In this document: positions 51,203 to 60,900 of the stretch, piece after piece
Layout of the letters: every line of letters begins with the position of its first letter
How positions within the stretch are numbered: the first letter of the stretch is position 1
Translations under genes and position numbers: made by a program
Assembly (NCBI GenBank): GCA_046331425.1
Contig: JAXLQU010000017.1
Location: 1 to 64,000 of the forward strand
DNA length: 64,000 nt
DNA from: JANNUT01 sp046331425
GTDB lineage: Bacteria; Acidobacteriota; Polarisedimenticolia; J045
Direction: 5' to 3'
Notes under the pieces: generated by a model
What the model saw: only the letters and a program-made list of their open reading frames with translations
Told to the model about the DNA's origin: nothing
Database searches by the model: none

Positions 51203-52369
51203 CTATTCCAAGAACATCGGCAGCCCCAACGTGGAGTCGAGCTTCGGTCGATACTCCTTTGCATCGTAGTGGCGCTGGATGTCGACCTTCCGCGCCGCAC
51301 CCCCGACGATCGTCAGCGGTTGCGTGGCGTAGCATCCGTCGACGATCGCCATCAGCGTTCCCGCCTTGCCGGCCAAGAGCAGCGCGGCTGCGTTGCGCGC
51401 GAAGTTGAGTGCGACCATCCGATCGAGCACATCGGCGGGTCCGGAACGCATCAGATACCCCAGGTGTTGCGACACCGTTCCGATGCCGGTCTCGCGCTGA
51501 AGGTAGTCGGCCACGACTTGCCCGATGCCGCCGAGTTTGCGATGACCGTACGCGTCGGCCTCGCCCCGCAGCATCACCTCACCGTCCGTCGGCTTGGCAC
51601 CCTCGCTGATGGTGACCACGGCATAGCTCGACGGGTTGCCGCGTCGATCGGCGACCAGTTTCTCGCACAGAAGTGCCATGTCGAACGGGACCTCGGGGAT
51701 GACCGCACGCTCGGCGCCAGACAACAATGCCACCGTCAGCGATGTCTCCCCCGAATCGCGACCGAACAGTTCCACCACCAAGAATCGCTCGTGCGATCCG
51801 GCCGGCGTTCGCAGCGCGGTGATCATTTCCACCGAGCGACTGACGGCGGTCGAGAATCCGATGCAATGCGTCGTGCCCGGTACATCGTTATCCATGGTCT
51901 TGGGTATGCCGATCACCGGCACCCCTTCCAGATGCAATCGCTTGGCGAAACTGAGCGTGTCATCGCCACCAATCGCAACCAGCGCGTCCAAGCCCAATCG
52001 CTCGATAGTGCGCGCAGCGATCTTGGTCAGATCGACCTTGCCTTGCTCGTTCGGGAGCGGCGCGATCGCTGCGAGGTGCGCCGGCACGTCCTTTGATTTC
52101 ACCGCAGCCGGGTTGGTGCGGGAGGAGTGCAGAAAGGTGCCACCGGTACGATCGACGGTTCGCACCCTAAGACGATCCAAGGGGACGACCCACTCGCTCG
52201 GCACGGCGCTCGAGCCTTCGGCGAGCGCGAGCAAGGACGCCCAGCCACGTCGCAAACCGACCGTCTGCACGCCGTGGTCTGCCAACACATCGGTGAGCGT
52301 CTTGATCGCAACATTCAAACCGGGGACGTCGCCGCCCCCGGTGAGAACACCAACCTTGCGAAGGATCAT
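51203..52369 (-). CDS. PPi-type 6-phosphofructokinase
   Basis: Encodes 388 residues starting with the ATG that overlaps the gap stop (ATGA). Phosphofructokinase motifs: GVLTGGGDVPGLN at the N-terminus, GGDDT at 134-138, PKTMDND at 156-162 and GRDSGETS. In the family, Asp at the position of D137 and Lys at K157 are the signature of pyrophosphate-dependent enzymes, while ATP-dependent ones have Gly at these positions; both are PPi-type here. It would act as a reversible enzyme between fructose 6-phosphate and fructose 1,6-bisphosphate. It is translationally coupled to the two GAPDH genes upstream. Confidence 0.88.
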   Translation of the reverse strand: MILRKVGVLTGGGDVPGLNVAIKTLTDVLADHGVQTVGLRRGWASLLALAEGSSAVPSEWVVPLDRLRVRTVDRTGGTFLHSSRTNPAAVKSKDVPAHLAAIAPLPNEQGKVDLTKIAARTIERLGLDALVAIGGDDTLSFAKRLHLEGVPVIGIPKTMDNDVPGTTHCIGFSTAVSRSVEMITALRTPAGSHERFLVVELFGRDSGETSLTVALLSGAERAVIPEVPFDMALLCEKLVADRRGNPSSYAVVTISEGAKPTDGEVMLRGEADAYGHRKLGGIGQVVADYLQRETGIGTVSQHLGYLMRSGPADVLDRMVALNFARNAAALLLAGKAGTLMAIVDGCYATQPLTIVGGAARKVDIQRHYDAKEYRPKLDSTLGLPMFLE

Positions 52370-53367
52370 GCCAGCGCCCCCAATCGTGCGATCAGATCGA
52401 CAACTCGTTGCGAGTAACCCCATTCGTTGTCATACCAAGACAGCAGCCGGAAGTCGCGCGGCGAGAGTTGCCGTGTGGAGGGCGCGTCGAAGATCGAACT
52501 GTGGGGGTTGCCGATGATGTCGCTGCTGACGATCGCTTCCTCGCTGTACTGCAGGATTTGGCGAAGCGGGCCATCAGCGGCAGCGCGCTTCATCGCTGCG
52601 TTGATTTCGGCCGCGGTGGTATCGCGCTGTAAGCGGACGACGAGGTCGACGACCGATCCGTCGGGTACCGGAACTCGAATTGCGGTGCCATCGAGTTTTC
52701 CCTTCAGCGCCGGTAGCACCTTCCCAACCGCGCGCGCTGCACCCGTCGTGGTTGGGATCAGGTTCTCAGCCGCCGCCCGTGCGCGCCGGAAGTCCTTGTG
52801 AGCGACGTCGGCCAAGCGTTGATCGTTGGTGTAAGCGTGGATCGTGGTCATGAACCCCTGCTCGATACCGAACTCACGGTTGAGCACATGCACCACGGGA
52901 GCCAAGCAATTGGTCGTGCACGACGCGTTGGAGACGATGCGCACGCTGGGCGTGATCACCTCGTCGTTGACGCCGAGCACCACGATCGCATCGATATCGT
53001 CCTTGGGTGGGACCGTCAGAATCACACGGCGCGCGCCAGCGTTCAGATGCGGTTCGAGTTTGGCTCGATCGCGAAACACTCCCGTGGCTTCGACCACCAC
53101 ATCGACCCCCACCTCACCCCATGGAAGCTTGGCGGGATCTTTTTCGGCCGTGAGACGGACCTTCTGTTTGTCGACGAGCAGCGCTCCCGGCTCGTACGAG
53201 ATCTCCCGATGCAACGTCCCCATCACCGTGTCGTACTTCAAGAGGTACGCCAGCATCTTCGGTTCGAACAGGTCGTTGACCGCGACGACCTCGATGTCGT
53301 CGCGCTTGCTGACGATGCGATAGACTGCGCGGCCAATTCGCCCAAACCCGTTGATCGCGACGCGCAT
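52366..53367 (-). CDS. gap: Glyceraldehyde-3-phosphate dehydrogenase, copy 1
   Basis: Encodes 333 residues. NAD-binding GFGRIGR, the phosphate/active-site SNASCTTNCL with the catalytic Cys, HAYTNDQ with the active-site His, and the C-terminal WYDNEWGYSQRVVDL are all canonical for GapA. VAVNDL at the end of the NAD fold suggests NAD as cofactor. Its ATG overlaps the stop of the divergent copy upstream by one base and its own stop overlaps the phosphofructokinase start, so the three genes are co-translated. It is the more typical of the two copies. Confidence 0.95.
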   Translation of the reverse strand: MRVAINGFGRIGRAVYRIVSKRDDIEVVAVNDLFEPKMLAYLLKYDTVMGTLHREISYEPGALLVDKQKVRLTAEKDPAKLPWGEVGVDVVVEATGVFRDRAKLEPHLNAGARRVILTVPPKDDIDAIVVLGVNDEVITPSVRIVSNASCTTNCLAPVVHVLNREFGIEQGFMTTIHAYTNDQRLADVAHKDFRRARAAAENLIPTTTGAARAVGKVLPALKGKLDGTAIRVPVPDGSVVDLVVRLQRDTTAAEINAAMKRAAADGPLRQILQYSEEAIVSSDIIGNPHSSIFDAPSTRQLSPRDFRLLSWYDNEWGYSQRVVDLIARLGALA

Positions 53368-54386
53368 CACGCCGCCTCCTTTCCATCGAGCGGGGCCAGC
53401 GCGGCGAGCAAGTCGAGCACCCGATGTGCGTAGCCCCAACTGTTATCGAACCAGGCCATCGTCTTCACCATCCGCTCACCCAAGGTCATCGTGGCGAGCG
53501 CATCGAAGGTCGATGAGTATGGCGAGCGGGCCACGTCGCTGGAGACGATCGGATCTTCCAGATACTCCAGAATTCCGGCAAAGCGAGTTTCCGCCGCCAG
53601 CTTCACGGCGGCATTGATTTCGTCCTTGGAAGCCCCGCGCTGCAACCACAGGGTCATATCGACCAGCGATCCGTTTTGCACTGGCACCTGAATCGCGGCT
53701 GCGTCGACTTTCCCTTTCAGACCAGGCAGCACCTCTCCGAGCAACGAAACCACCTTGGTCTCCGAGGGGATGATGTTCTCGGCGGCGGCGCGTGACATGC
53801 GCAGATCGCCTGCGGGGACATCGGCCAGCCGGGCGACGCTGGTGTAGGCGTGGACCGAGGACACATAGGCGCGCTCGATTCCGAAGGCCGAATCCAACGC
53901 CGCGAGTACCGGAGCCGCCGCGTGCGCTGTGCACGATGCATTGCTGACCACACGATGCTCAGGCCGCAAGGCGGCATGGTTGATTCCGTAGACGACCGAA
54001 AGGTCGGGCGGGTCCTTGGGTGGCGCACACATCACCACACGCGAGGCGCCGCGCTCCAGGTGACGTGCCATCTCGGCGCGACTCCGGGTCTTGCCGGTCG
54101 CTTCGACGACATAGTCGACACCGTGAGCAGCCCAATCGACATCGCCGGGGTCGCGGCCGTTGAGGACCGGGATACGAGTTTTCGGTGTGACCAGATGACC
54201 CGACTCCAACGTTGCACGAGCGGGGTATCGACCCAGCAATGTGTCGTATCGGAGCAGGTACAACAGCGCCTCAGGATCGGCGATGTCGCTAATCGCACCA
54301 ACCTTGAATCGGCGGTCCTGCTCGAGGATACGAAACAGGTTGCGTCCGATTCGACCAAAGCCCATCAATCCAATTGTGATTGCCAT
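53367..54386 (-). CDS. Glyceraldehyde-3-phosphate dehydrogenase, divergent copy 2
   Basis: Encodes 339 residues of the same family: GFGRIGRNLFR, NASCTAHAAAP with the catalytic Cys but TAH in place of TTN, SSVHAYTSVARLAD with the active-site His, PVQNGSLVD and WFDNSWGYAHRV (canonical WYDNEWGYS altered). The core is conserved enough for activity, but the substitutions flanking the catalytic Cys and in the C-terminal motif are unusual, so it could differ in substrate, cofactor or regulation. No Shine-Dalgarno is seen; a TAAAAT box ends 7 bases before the ATG. First gene of the gap-gap-pfk operon. Confidence 0.9.
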   Translation of the reverse strand: MAITIGLMGFGRIGRNLFRILEQDRRFKVGAISDIADPEALLYLLRYDTLLGRYPARATLESGHLVTPKTRIPVLNGRDPGDVDWAAHGVDYVVEATGKTRSRAEMARHLERGASRVVMCAPPKDPPDLSVVYGINHAALRPEHRVVSNASCTAHAAAPVLAALDSAFGIERAYVSSVHAYTSVARLADVPAGDLRMSRAAAENIIPSETKVVSLLGEVLPGLKGKVDAAAIQVPVQNGSLVDMTLWLQRGASKDEINAAVKLAAETRFAGILEYLEDPIVSSDVARSPYSSTFDALATMTLGERMVKTMAWFDNSWGYAHRVLDLLAALAPLDGKEAA

Positions 54387-54393
54387 GTCGGTA

Positions 54394-54399
54394 ATTTTA
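54394..54399 (-). promoter_or_regulatory. -10 box giving a probable leaderless transcript
   Basis: TAAAAT on the minus strand lies seven bases before the ATG of the divergent GAPDH; transcription would begin at or next to the start codon. Neither a Shine-Dalgarno nor a good -35 is present. Confidence 0.4.
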
Positions 54400-54458
54400 G
54401 TGCGAGTCGAGAACGTTTCGCCGCTCCCCTCCATGAACGATTAGACTGACGTACATCA

Positions 54459-54947
54459 ATGGCCAACCCACGACGATCGCTCGTTCGACTGATCATTCTC
54501 GGCGCGCTGCTCCTGCTCTACCCGGTAGCGGCGCTGGTATTGCACGGCGTGATGCCCTTGGAGATGGCGGACGTCGCCTCGTCAGGTGTAGGCAACATCC
54601 GCGCCCTTTGGGAACCTGGACCGGCAGAAACCGGCCAAGTCCATGTCACGCTCGAAAACGGCTCGGCCTACGGGTTTCAGATCCAAAGCGTCACATCGCA
54701 GGTCGTGCATGGTGATGCCACCGTCTGGAGTGAGTCTTGGGAGCTCGATTACTACCAGCAGCAACCTGTGACGATCGCTCCAGGCACCACGTGGTCGCGG
54801 GATTTCACCGTTCCCTTCTCGGCCCCCCTGGCGAACCACACATGGCTATTGACCGTCGAAGTGCTGACCGGCGCTACATCTTCGCCGCAAATCCTCCAAA
54901 CAGGCCTTGACCTGAACGATCCATCGCATCCTCTCAGCACGATGTGA
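54459..54947 (+). CDS. Membrane-anchored protein of unknown function
   Basis: Encodes 162 residues with a single N-terminal membrane helix (LVRLIILGALLLLYPVAALVL), probably an uncleaved anchor, then a beta-rich domain: ETGQVHVTLENGSAYGFQIQSVTSQVVHG, ESWELDYYQQQPVTIAPGTTWSRDFTVPF, HTWLLTVEVLTGATSS. The pattern is that of an immunoglobulin-like periplasmic domain. No family was recognised. It is divergent from the GAPDH operon and convergent with the glycosyltransferase gene, with nine bases between the stops. Confidence 0.6.
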   Translation: MANPRRSLVRLIILGALLLLYPVAALVLHGVMPLEMADVASSGVGNIRALWEPGPAETGQVHVTLENGSAYGFQIQSVTSQVVHGDATVWSESWELDYYQQQPVTIAPGTTWSRDFTVPFSAPLANHTWLLTVEVLTGATSSPQILQTGLDLNDPSHPLSTM

Positions 54948-54956
54948 GACGAGGGC

Positions 54957-56723
54957 CTACTTCCGCGGCATGATCGCATCCAGACGCCGCTCCGCTTCAG
55001 CCACCCTCCCGTCGGGCTTAGGGTAGAGGCGACGCGCTTCATCCAACTGCCGCCGCGCTTCGTTCAGATAACCCTGATCGATCAGCGCCATCGCAAACGA
55101 TGCCCTCAATCGTTGATTGCATCGGTCGGCGGCGACCCCGCGCTCGAACGCGGCCCGCGCTCGATCCCAATCGCGGTGCCGCATCCAATACAAGCCCAAG
55201 CCTTGCCAGGCCACATCGGCGTTCGGCTGCAACACGACCGCACGCTCCAGGTGCGTGCGACCCTCGTCTTCGCGGCCGAGTTTGCTCAGCGCCAACCCGA
55301 GCGCGAGGTGCAAGTCCGCGTTATCGGGAGCCAGTGTCAGCGCGCGCTCGTAGAAGCTGGAGGCGGCCTGGGAATCACCGGCTTGATCGCGATCGATACC
55401 GATTGCGTAGAGCGTTTCAGCGGGTGGAATCGGCGGGATCCCGGCCGGAATCAAACCGAGGGCCAAGGCTCCGGCGGCCACGAGCCAATCGCGTTTCGAA
55501 ACCCGTGGCAAGCCGGCTGCCGCCAGGATGATCATCGCGGGCAAGGCCGGAATCCGATATCGGGCCGAGGGAAAGAACAGAACCGCCGCGAGCAAGACAC
55601 CCAACGTCAGATAGAACGCCGGCCACGACAGCGCGCGGTGACGCAGCGAGGCACAAACTCCCGCGGCCGCCAGTGGCAGCAACAGCAAGAAGGGCCAGCC
55701 CCAGCGCTGCAGCAGCAATCGCATGAGTAACGACTCCTCTCGTGCGTCGTAGTCATCGCGATTGCGTCCGATCTCGTAGATCGAAACGCTGGCCGCTAGC
55801 TTGCGGGCGAGTTGGGTCACGAAGTCGACAGGGTGCTCTCGTGCAAAGCGACGAACCTGCTTGGAAAACCAAGCCGACTCCTGCGCCGACGTGCGCGCTC
55901 CCCCCTCGCAGCGTGGTTGCTCGACCAAATGTCCCCATTCGATCCCTGGTCGAATCGCCACGGTCCGGGGGTAGTCCGGATTGTTGCCGATCCACAGGTT
56001 GACACCGCCGTTGTACGAGATCGCGACCAGATCCGGTTCGCGTTGCCAGTTGCGAATCGTCACCGGCGCAATTACGACGACAGCAAGAGTCGCTACCAGG
56101 AGTGCCCGGCGAAACCCTTCCAGACGCCACAACCAAATCAAGAGCAACGCCCCCGCGAACGCGAATGCGGGAAGAAGCAGTCCCATCGCACCCAACAGCA
56201 ACCCGGTGAGCGGAAGCCGCCAGCGCATCCAGCGAGGCGACGATGTGGGCGGCGCCGTCAGCAACGTCAGCAACAGCGTCGAAAGAAGCGCCGCCAGGCT
56301 GGCCGGCAACAGTTCGGTATCGTAGGCGATCAATGGGCCATAGAGCGCCGTTCCGAGACCGGCCCCGATCGCCCAGCGTCGAGCCGCAAGGCGGGAGACA
56401 CAGATCGCCACCAACACCGCGACGAGCGCCCCTCCCAGCGATTGCACGACCCGCGCGGCCCGCGGATCAGGTTCACCCGCGAGAGCGTAGATCCCACGCA
56501 GGAACCAGGGATAGAGCGGTGGTTGCCAGAATGGACCACGGGGATCCCCCTCGATCGCGATGCGGTGATAGGTGGCGGCATCGAGGACCAAGTAGCGGTG
56601 GTAGTCGTGGCTGCTGCTTTGCCAAACCACGGCAAGTCGAGCCAACAGCGCGATCAGGAAGATCGCGATCAAGACGATCCGTCCGAGCTGCGGCAGTGAG
56701 GCGGGTGGTGCGGTCGAGTTCAC
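54957..56723 (-). CDS. GT39-like membrane glycosyltransferase with TPR tail
   Basis: Encodes 588 residues. Ten or more membrane segments fill the first two-thirds (IVLIAIFLIALLARLAVVWQ, LGGALVAVLVAICVSRLAA, LVATLAVVVIAPVTIRNW), with luminal loops carrying YLVLDAATYHRIA, GPFWQPPLYPWFLR and NGGVNLWIGNNPDYPRT, as in dolichol-phosphate mannosyltransferase-like (GT39/ArnT/PMT) enzymes that use polyprenyl-linked sugars. The last 170 residues are TPR repeats (GDSQAASSFYERALTLAPDN, GREDEGRTHLERAVVLQPN, DWDRARAAFERGVAADR). It is the intact relative of the broken gene at 23933-25958. The sugar acceptor is unknown. Confidence 0.8.
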   Translation of the reverse strand: MNSTAPPASLPQLGRIVLIAIFLIALLARLAVVWQSSSHDYHRYLVLDAATYHRIAIEGDPRGPFWQPPLYPWFLRGIYALAGEPDPRAARVVQSLGGALVAVLVAICVSRLAARRWAIGAGLGTALYGPLIAYDTELLPASLAALLSTLLLTLLTAPPTSSPRWMRWRLPLTGLLLGAMGLLLPAFAFAGALLLIWLWRLEGFRRALLVATLAVVVIAPVTIRNWQREPDLVAISYNGGVNLWIGNNPDYPRTVAIRPGIEWGHLVEQPRCEGGARTSAQESAWFSKQVRRFAREHPVDFVTQLARKLAASVSIYEIGRNRDDYDAREESLLMRLLLQRWGWPFLLLLPLAAAGVCASLRHRALSWPAFYLTLGVLLAAVLFFPSARYRIPALPAMIILAAAGLPRVSKRDWLVAAGALALGLIPAGIPPIPPAETLYAIGIDRDQAGDSQAASSFYERALTLAPDNADLHLALGLALSKLGREDEGRTHLERAVVLQPNADVAWQGLGLYWMRHRDWDRARAAFERGVAADRCNQRLRASFAMALIDQGYLNEARRQLDEARRLYPKPDGRVAEAERRLDAIMPRK

Positions 56724-56759
56724 GGGCGAGGAGGATACGCGGCCGCCTCGCTCGTGGCA

Positions 56760-57833
56760 TCAGCCGGAGGTGTGCTGTTTCAGCCCGAGGTCGGCCAACA
56801 CCATCGGGCGCTCGGAGAGTCGCCGATCGGGGGCCACGGTCATCAAGATCGAAAGCGACAGCACCGTCGTTGATGTCGAAGGATCGACTTGCCACAGGCA
56901 CTTGGCCCCCAAGCGAGCCGCGGCATGCAGCGCCAGCGGTAACGCCAGCGAGGCTTCACCGCCCGATTCGCGCAGCAGCACGGCGGCGGCGCGCATCGCA
57001 TCTCCACTTCGCACCGCCTCCGCAAGTTCGGCTCGATCGTGGTGTCCAGCGCTGCACTGAATCGTCAGCAGCACCATGTCCCCGCGCCGCGGCTCGGCGT
57101 CGACGACGAGAGTCGGCCGGAGCTGCGCACTCTCCGCTTGAATCAACAGTTGCTCGATCAGCGCAACGAACAGTCCACGATCGCAGTACAAGAGCGTCGG
57201 TACGGCGAGCCCAACCCGCAGATCACCGCGCTCTGCCATCAACGTGCTGAGCGACTTGCGAAGGTCGAGGCGCTCCGGCCGCAGCGGCTGGGTTTCGGCC
57301 TCGGCTCGCCCTAGCGTCAAGAGTGCCTGCATCAGGTGTTCGGTCTCACGCAGTGTGCTCAGCGCCTGGCCACCGTAGCCGCGCCGCTCGGCAAGATTGG
57401 TCGTTGGATCGTTGTCGGCACCACGCGCGTCCAACAGCGCTTGGACTTCCCGTTCCGCACGTTGCAGTCGCGGCAGAACCAGGTTCCCGAGGTCCTGTAG
57501 GACTCGACCATGTTCGAGCGCCGAAACCTCGGCTGCACCGAGTCGCTGCATGGCGTGGCGCAACTCGGCATCGGCACTCTGCAGCAGTCGTGACATACGA
57601 GCAGCCTCGGTCGAGGCAGGTGCCGGCTCTTGTGCTTCCGTCGCGGCCGGCGGCAGCGCTGTCGGCCCCTTGAACCACCCGACATAGACACCCACCGCCA
57701 GGGTCGCGATCCCCGCAAAGAGCAGTGCTTGGGTCGCTGGCGTTCCGGCGATCGTGGCTCCGGTTGCTGCCGTCAATCCCACAGCCAGGACCAGTTCCAC
57801 CCAGGTCAGGCCGCCCAGTCGGTCCAAATACAT
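56760..57833 (-). CDS. Membrane protein with degenerate histidine-kinase-like core
   Basis: Encodes 357 residues. Two membrane segments (WVELVLAVGLTAATGATIAG, LFAGIATLAVGVYVGWF) precede a long alpha-helical region (MSRLLQSADAELRHAMQRLGAAEV to LSTLRETEHLMQALLTLGRAEAETQ) like a kinase dimerisation domain, then an ATPase-like domain with LRKSLSTLMAERGD, LFVALIEQLLIQAE and RESGGEASLALPLALHAAARLGAKC. The position of the N box lacks Asn, the phosphoacceptor His is uncertain, and DxGxG is not seen, so catalysis is doubtful. It could be a scaffold or a histidine-kinase-derived partner. It lies downstream of smc, separated by a hairpin. Confidence 0.5.
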   Translation of the reverse strand: MYLDRLGGLTWVELVLAVGLTAATGATIAGTPATQALLFAGIATLAVGVYVGWFKGPTALPPAATEAQEPAPASTEAARMSRLLQSADAELRHAMQRLGAAEVSALEHGRVLQDLGNLVLPRLQRAEREVQALLDARGADNDPTTNLAERRGYGGQALSTLRETEHLMQALLTLGRAEAETQPLRPERLDLRKSLSTLMAERGDLRVGLAVPTLLYCDRGLFVALIEQLLIQAESAQLRPTLVVDAEPRRGDMVLLTIQCSAGHHDRAELAEAVRSGDAMRAAAVLLRESGGEASLALPLALHAAARLGAKCLWQVDPSTSTTVLSLSILMTVAPDRRLSERPMVLADLGLKQHTSG

Positions 57834-57890
57834 GCACCACCCTCCGCAGTCGGTCGGAGGGAATATCGGCCTTGGGGCGAATTAGTGTAG

Positions 57891-57920
57891 GGGCGGGCCA
57901 AGATAGGTCAGGGCCCGCCC
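57891..57920 (-). terminator. GC-rich hairpin after smc
   Basis: A perfect 9-bp stem GGGCGGGCC / GGCCCGCCC with a 12-base loop starts seven bases beyond the smc stop on the minus strand. It is not followed by a T-run. Confidence 0.5.
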
Positions 57921-57926
57921 AGCGAC

Positions 57927-60900
57927 TCAGTCGAGGGTCATCGAGACCAAGCGGCTCACACCCGGCTCGGGCATGGTGACGCCGTAGAGCAAGTCGGCCA
58001 TTTCCATCGAGCGCTTGTTGTGCGTGATCAGGATGAATTGCGTCCCTTCGGTGAAGCCTCGGATCGCATCCGCAAACCGGCCGACATTGGCTTCATCCAG
58101 CGGCGCATCGACCTCGTCCAGCAAACAGAACGGCGGCGGCTGGAACTTGAAGATCGCGAACAGGACGGCGGTCGCCGCCAACGCCTTTTCGCCACCTGAC
58201 ATCAAGGAGACCGACTGGAGCTTCTTGCCCGGCGGTTGGCAGATGATCTCGATGCCGGCTTCGAGTGGATTTTCTTCGTCCTCCAGGACCAAGTCGGCTC
58301 GACCGCCACGAAACAAGATCGCAAACTGCTCGCGGAAATATCGGCGAATATTGGTGAAGGCATCGAGGAATCGCTCGCGGCATTCCCGGTCCATCTTCTT
58401 GATCGAACTGCGCAGTTCCTCCATCGTCGACTCGAGGTCGGCTTTCTGACCGTCGAGTTCCTCGAAGCGCGCGTTCAGCTCGGTGAACTCCTGTTCGGCA
58501 AGCAGGTTGACGGGGCCGACACGTTCACGCTTGTCGCGCGCCTGCTGGATCCGATCCTGCAGCGATGTGTCGTCGTCCCAAGGAACCGGCTCGAAGTCGC
58601 CGGCCGGCAGTTCTGCCGGGAGCTCTTGGGGCGAAACTCCCATCGCCTGATAGCAGTCTGTGAAGATATGCTCGCGCTCGATCCGTGCACGCTCGGCGCC
58701 CAAGCCAGCCGACTCGCGTCGCGCACGCGCCTCCTCCCACAGCTCGCTCGCCATCGAGACGCGCCGTTCTGCCTCACGCACGCGCGCCGTAACCTCGTCG
58801 ACGTGGCGCGCGTGTTGTTGGGCTTGAAACTCGTTGAGTGCTCGAGCGGCGGCGAGCCGGTCTTGCTCCGCCTTGCTCTGTTCGGCGCGTTCGCGCAGTA
58901 CGCCAGCGTCGGCCATCGCTTGGCCGCGCAGCTCCTGTCCGCGGCCGCGACGCTCGTCCAGATCGCGCAAGTCACGATCGATTCGCTCGCGATCGCGATC
59001 CATCGCGAGTCGGCGTTCGTCCAAGGCGCGCAACTCCGACGTGCTGCCGGCAAACGCCTCGGCGGAGGCGCGAGCCGCGTCCTCTTGCTGCACGATCTCG
59101 GCTCGTCGAGCATCGAGCGTCGATCGCAGCGCGGTGACGCGATGCTCGAGTTGCCCGAGCTGCGACTCCAACAACTCGGTGCGACCGATCGCTTCGTCGT
59201 GCGCACGCTGCGCCATCTCGCGCATGCTGGCGGCCAAACCGATTTCGCGATCCAGTCGAGCCAATTCGCGCTCAGCCTGCTCGGTCGCCAAGCGCGCGGT
59301 TGAAAACGCTCGGCGAGATTCCGCCAAGGACTCCTCGGCATGACGGCGCTCTTGCCCAGAGAGCAGCAATCGATCGCGCGATTGCGCCAACAACGCCGAC
59401 GCCGCGGCCAACGTCGCCTCCAATACCGCCACCTCGGAGGCCAACTCATCGCGTCGGCGCGCTCGTGCCAACAACCCATCTTGCGTCGATGCACCGCTGC
59501 CGTTGAGCGTCACCACACCGCTCGAGTCGACCGCGTGTCCATCGAGCGCCAAGAATGAAAATGCGGGGAACTTCCGATGAAGGTCGAGTGCGGCATCGAG
59601 CGTATCGACCAGCACCGCATCGTCGAGACGATGCGCCACCGCCGCACCGTGATCGCCCCTCGCCGACAGCGCGCCCAACAGCGTGCCGCGGACACGGTGA
59701 TCTTGGCGCAACTCCGTCGGGATCGTCGGCGCGATCGCCCTGACCGACGGCGAATCCAACGGCAGGAACGAGACACGACCCAAGGGAACGAGCGCGGCCG
59801 CATTGCGCACCTCGCCGTCGCTGTCGACCACGATCGTGGGCAACAACGGAGCCAGATACGATTCGGCGGCTCGCTCGAACTCACGCGGGGCGCTCAACAG
59901 GTCGGCCACGAGCCCGCGCGAGCGAACACCGCGCTCCAACAGGTCCCGGGTGGCGTCGGCACCGGCCAGCCGCATGTCGAGCGAATCGAGCGCTGATTTC
60001 TCACCCGAACGAGAACCCAGCTCAGCCGCGGTGCGCGCCTCGTGGGCGCGGGCCGCTTCGAGCGCGGCCTGCGCTGCATCTTCGGCCGCGCGCGCGGTTT
60101 GAACCACGATCGCCAGTCGATCGGTCTCGGCACCACTGCGTGTCAGCGACTCCGACGCATGCTGCGCCGCGGTGTGAGCTTCATCGCGCTGTCCTTCCAA
60201 CTTGCGGCCAGCCGCCTCGGCTTCGGCCAATCGATGCGTCTCGCGCTCGACCACTTCACGCACGGCAGACAACCGTGCGCTGGCATCGGCGCGTTGGTGC
60301 AGCGCTTCATACAGCTCGCGCTCCGCCGCGGCGCCCGCATCCTGCAGCGCTTTCAGTTTCTGACGTTCCCGATCCGCACCTTGCTGCGCTGCAAGCTGAA
60401 CCGCAGCGGCCGCTTCGCGCTGTTCTGCCAACAGCGCCAACCCTTGAACCAGGTGCTCGCGTTCATCGGCGCTGCGCTGTTGATGTTCTTCCAGACGCTG
60501 TTCTTCCCCTTCTTGACGCCCGGCCTCATCCTCCAGCAGTTGTGCGCGCGTCAGGCCGGCTTCGATTTCTCGGGCCAGTCGCTCTTCATCCAGCCGCGCA
60601 CGGTGGGCCGCATCAACCGCTTGCGCGCGCTCGCTGTGGGCCTGCTCGAGTTGCACGCGCGCCGCGCCGAACAACTCGGCCAACCGCGCGCGCTCACGCT
60701 CGAGGTGCGCCGATTCACGCTGCGCAACCGCAAATACCTCACTCAACTCTTCGGACTCGATCGTCAAGCGCTGCGCCCGGCGGCGATACCAGACGGTCCG
60801 CAGCGCGCGTAACTCATCGTCCAAGCGACGCGCGCGGCGCGCCAAGGACGCTTGCCGTTGCACCTGCTTACGCTGACGATCGACCTCGCGAAGAATGTCG

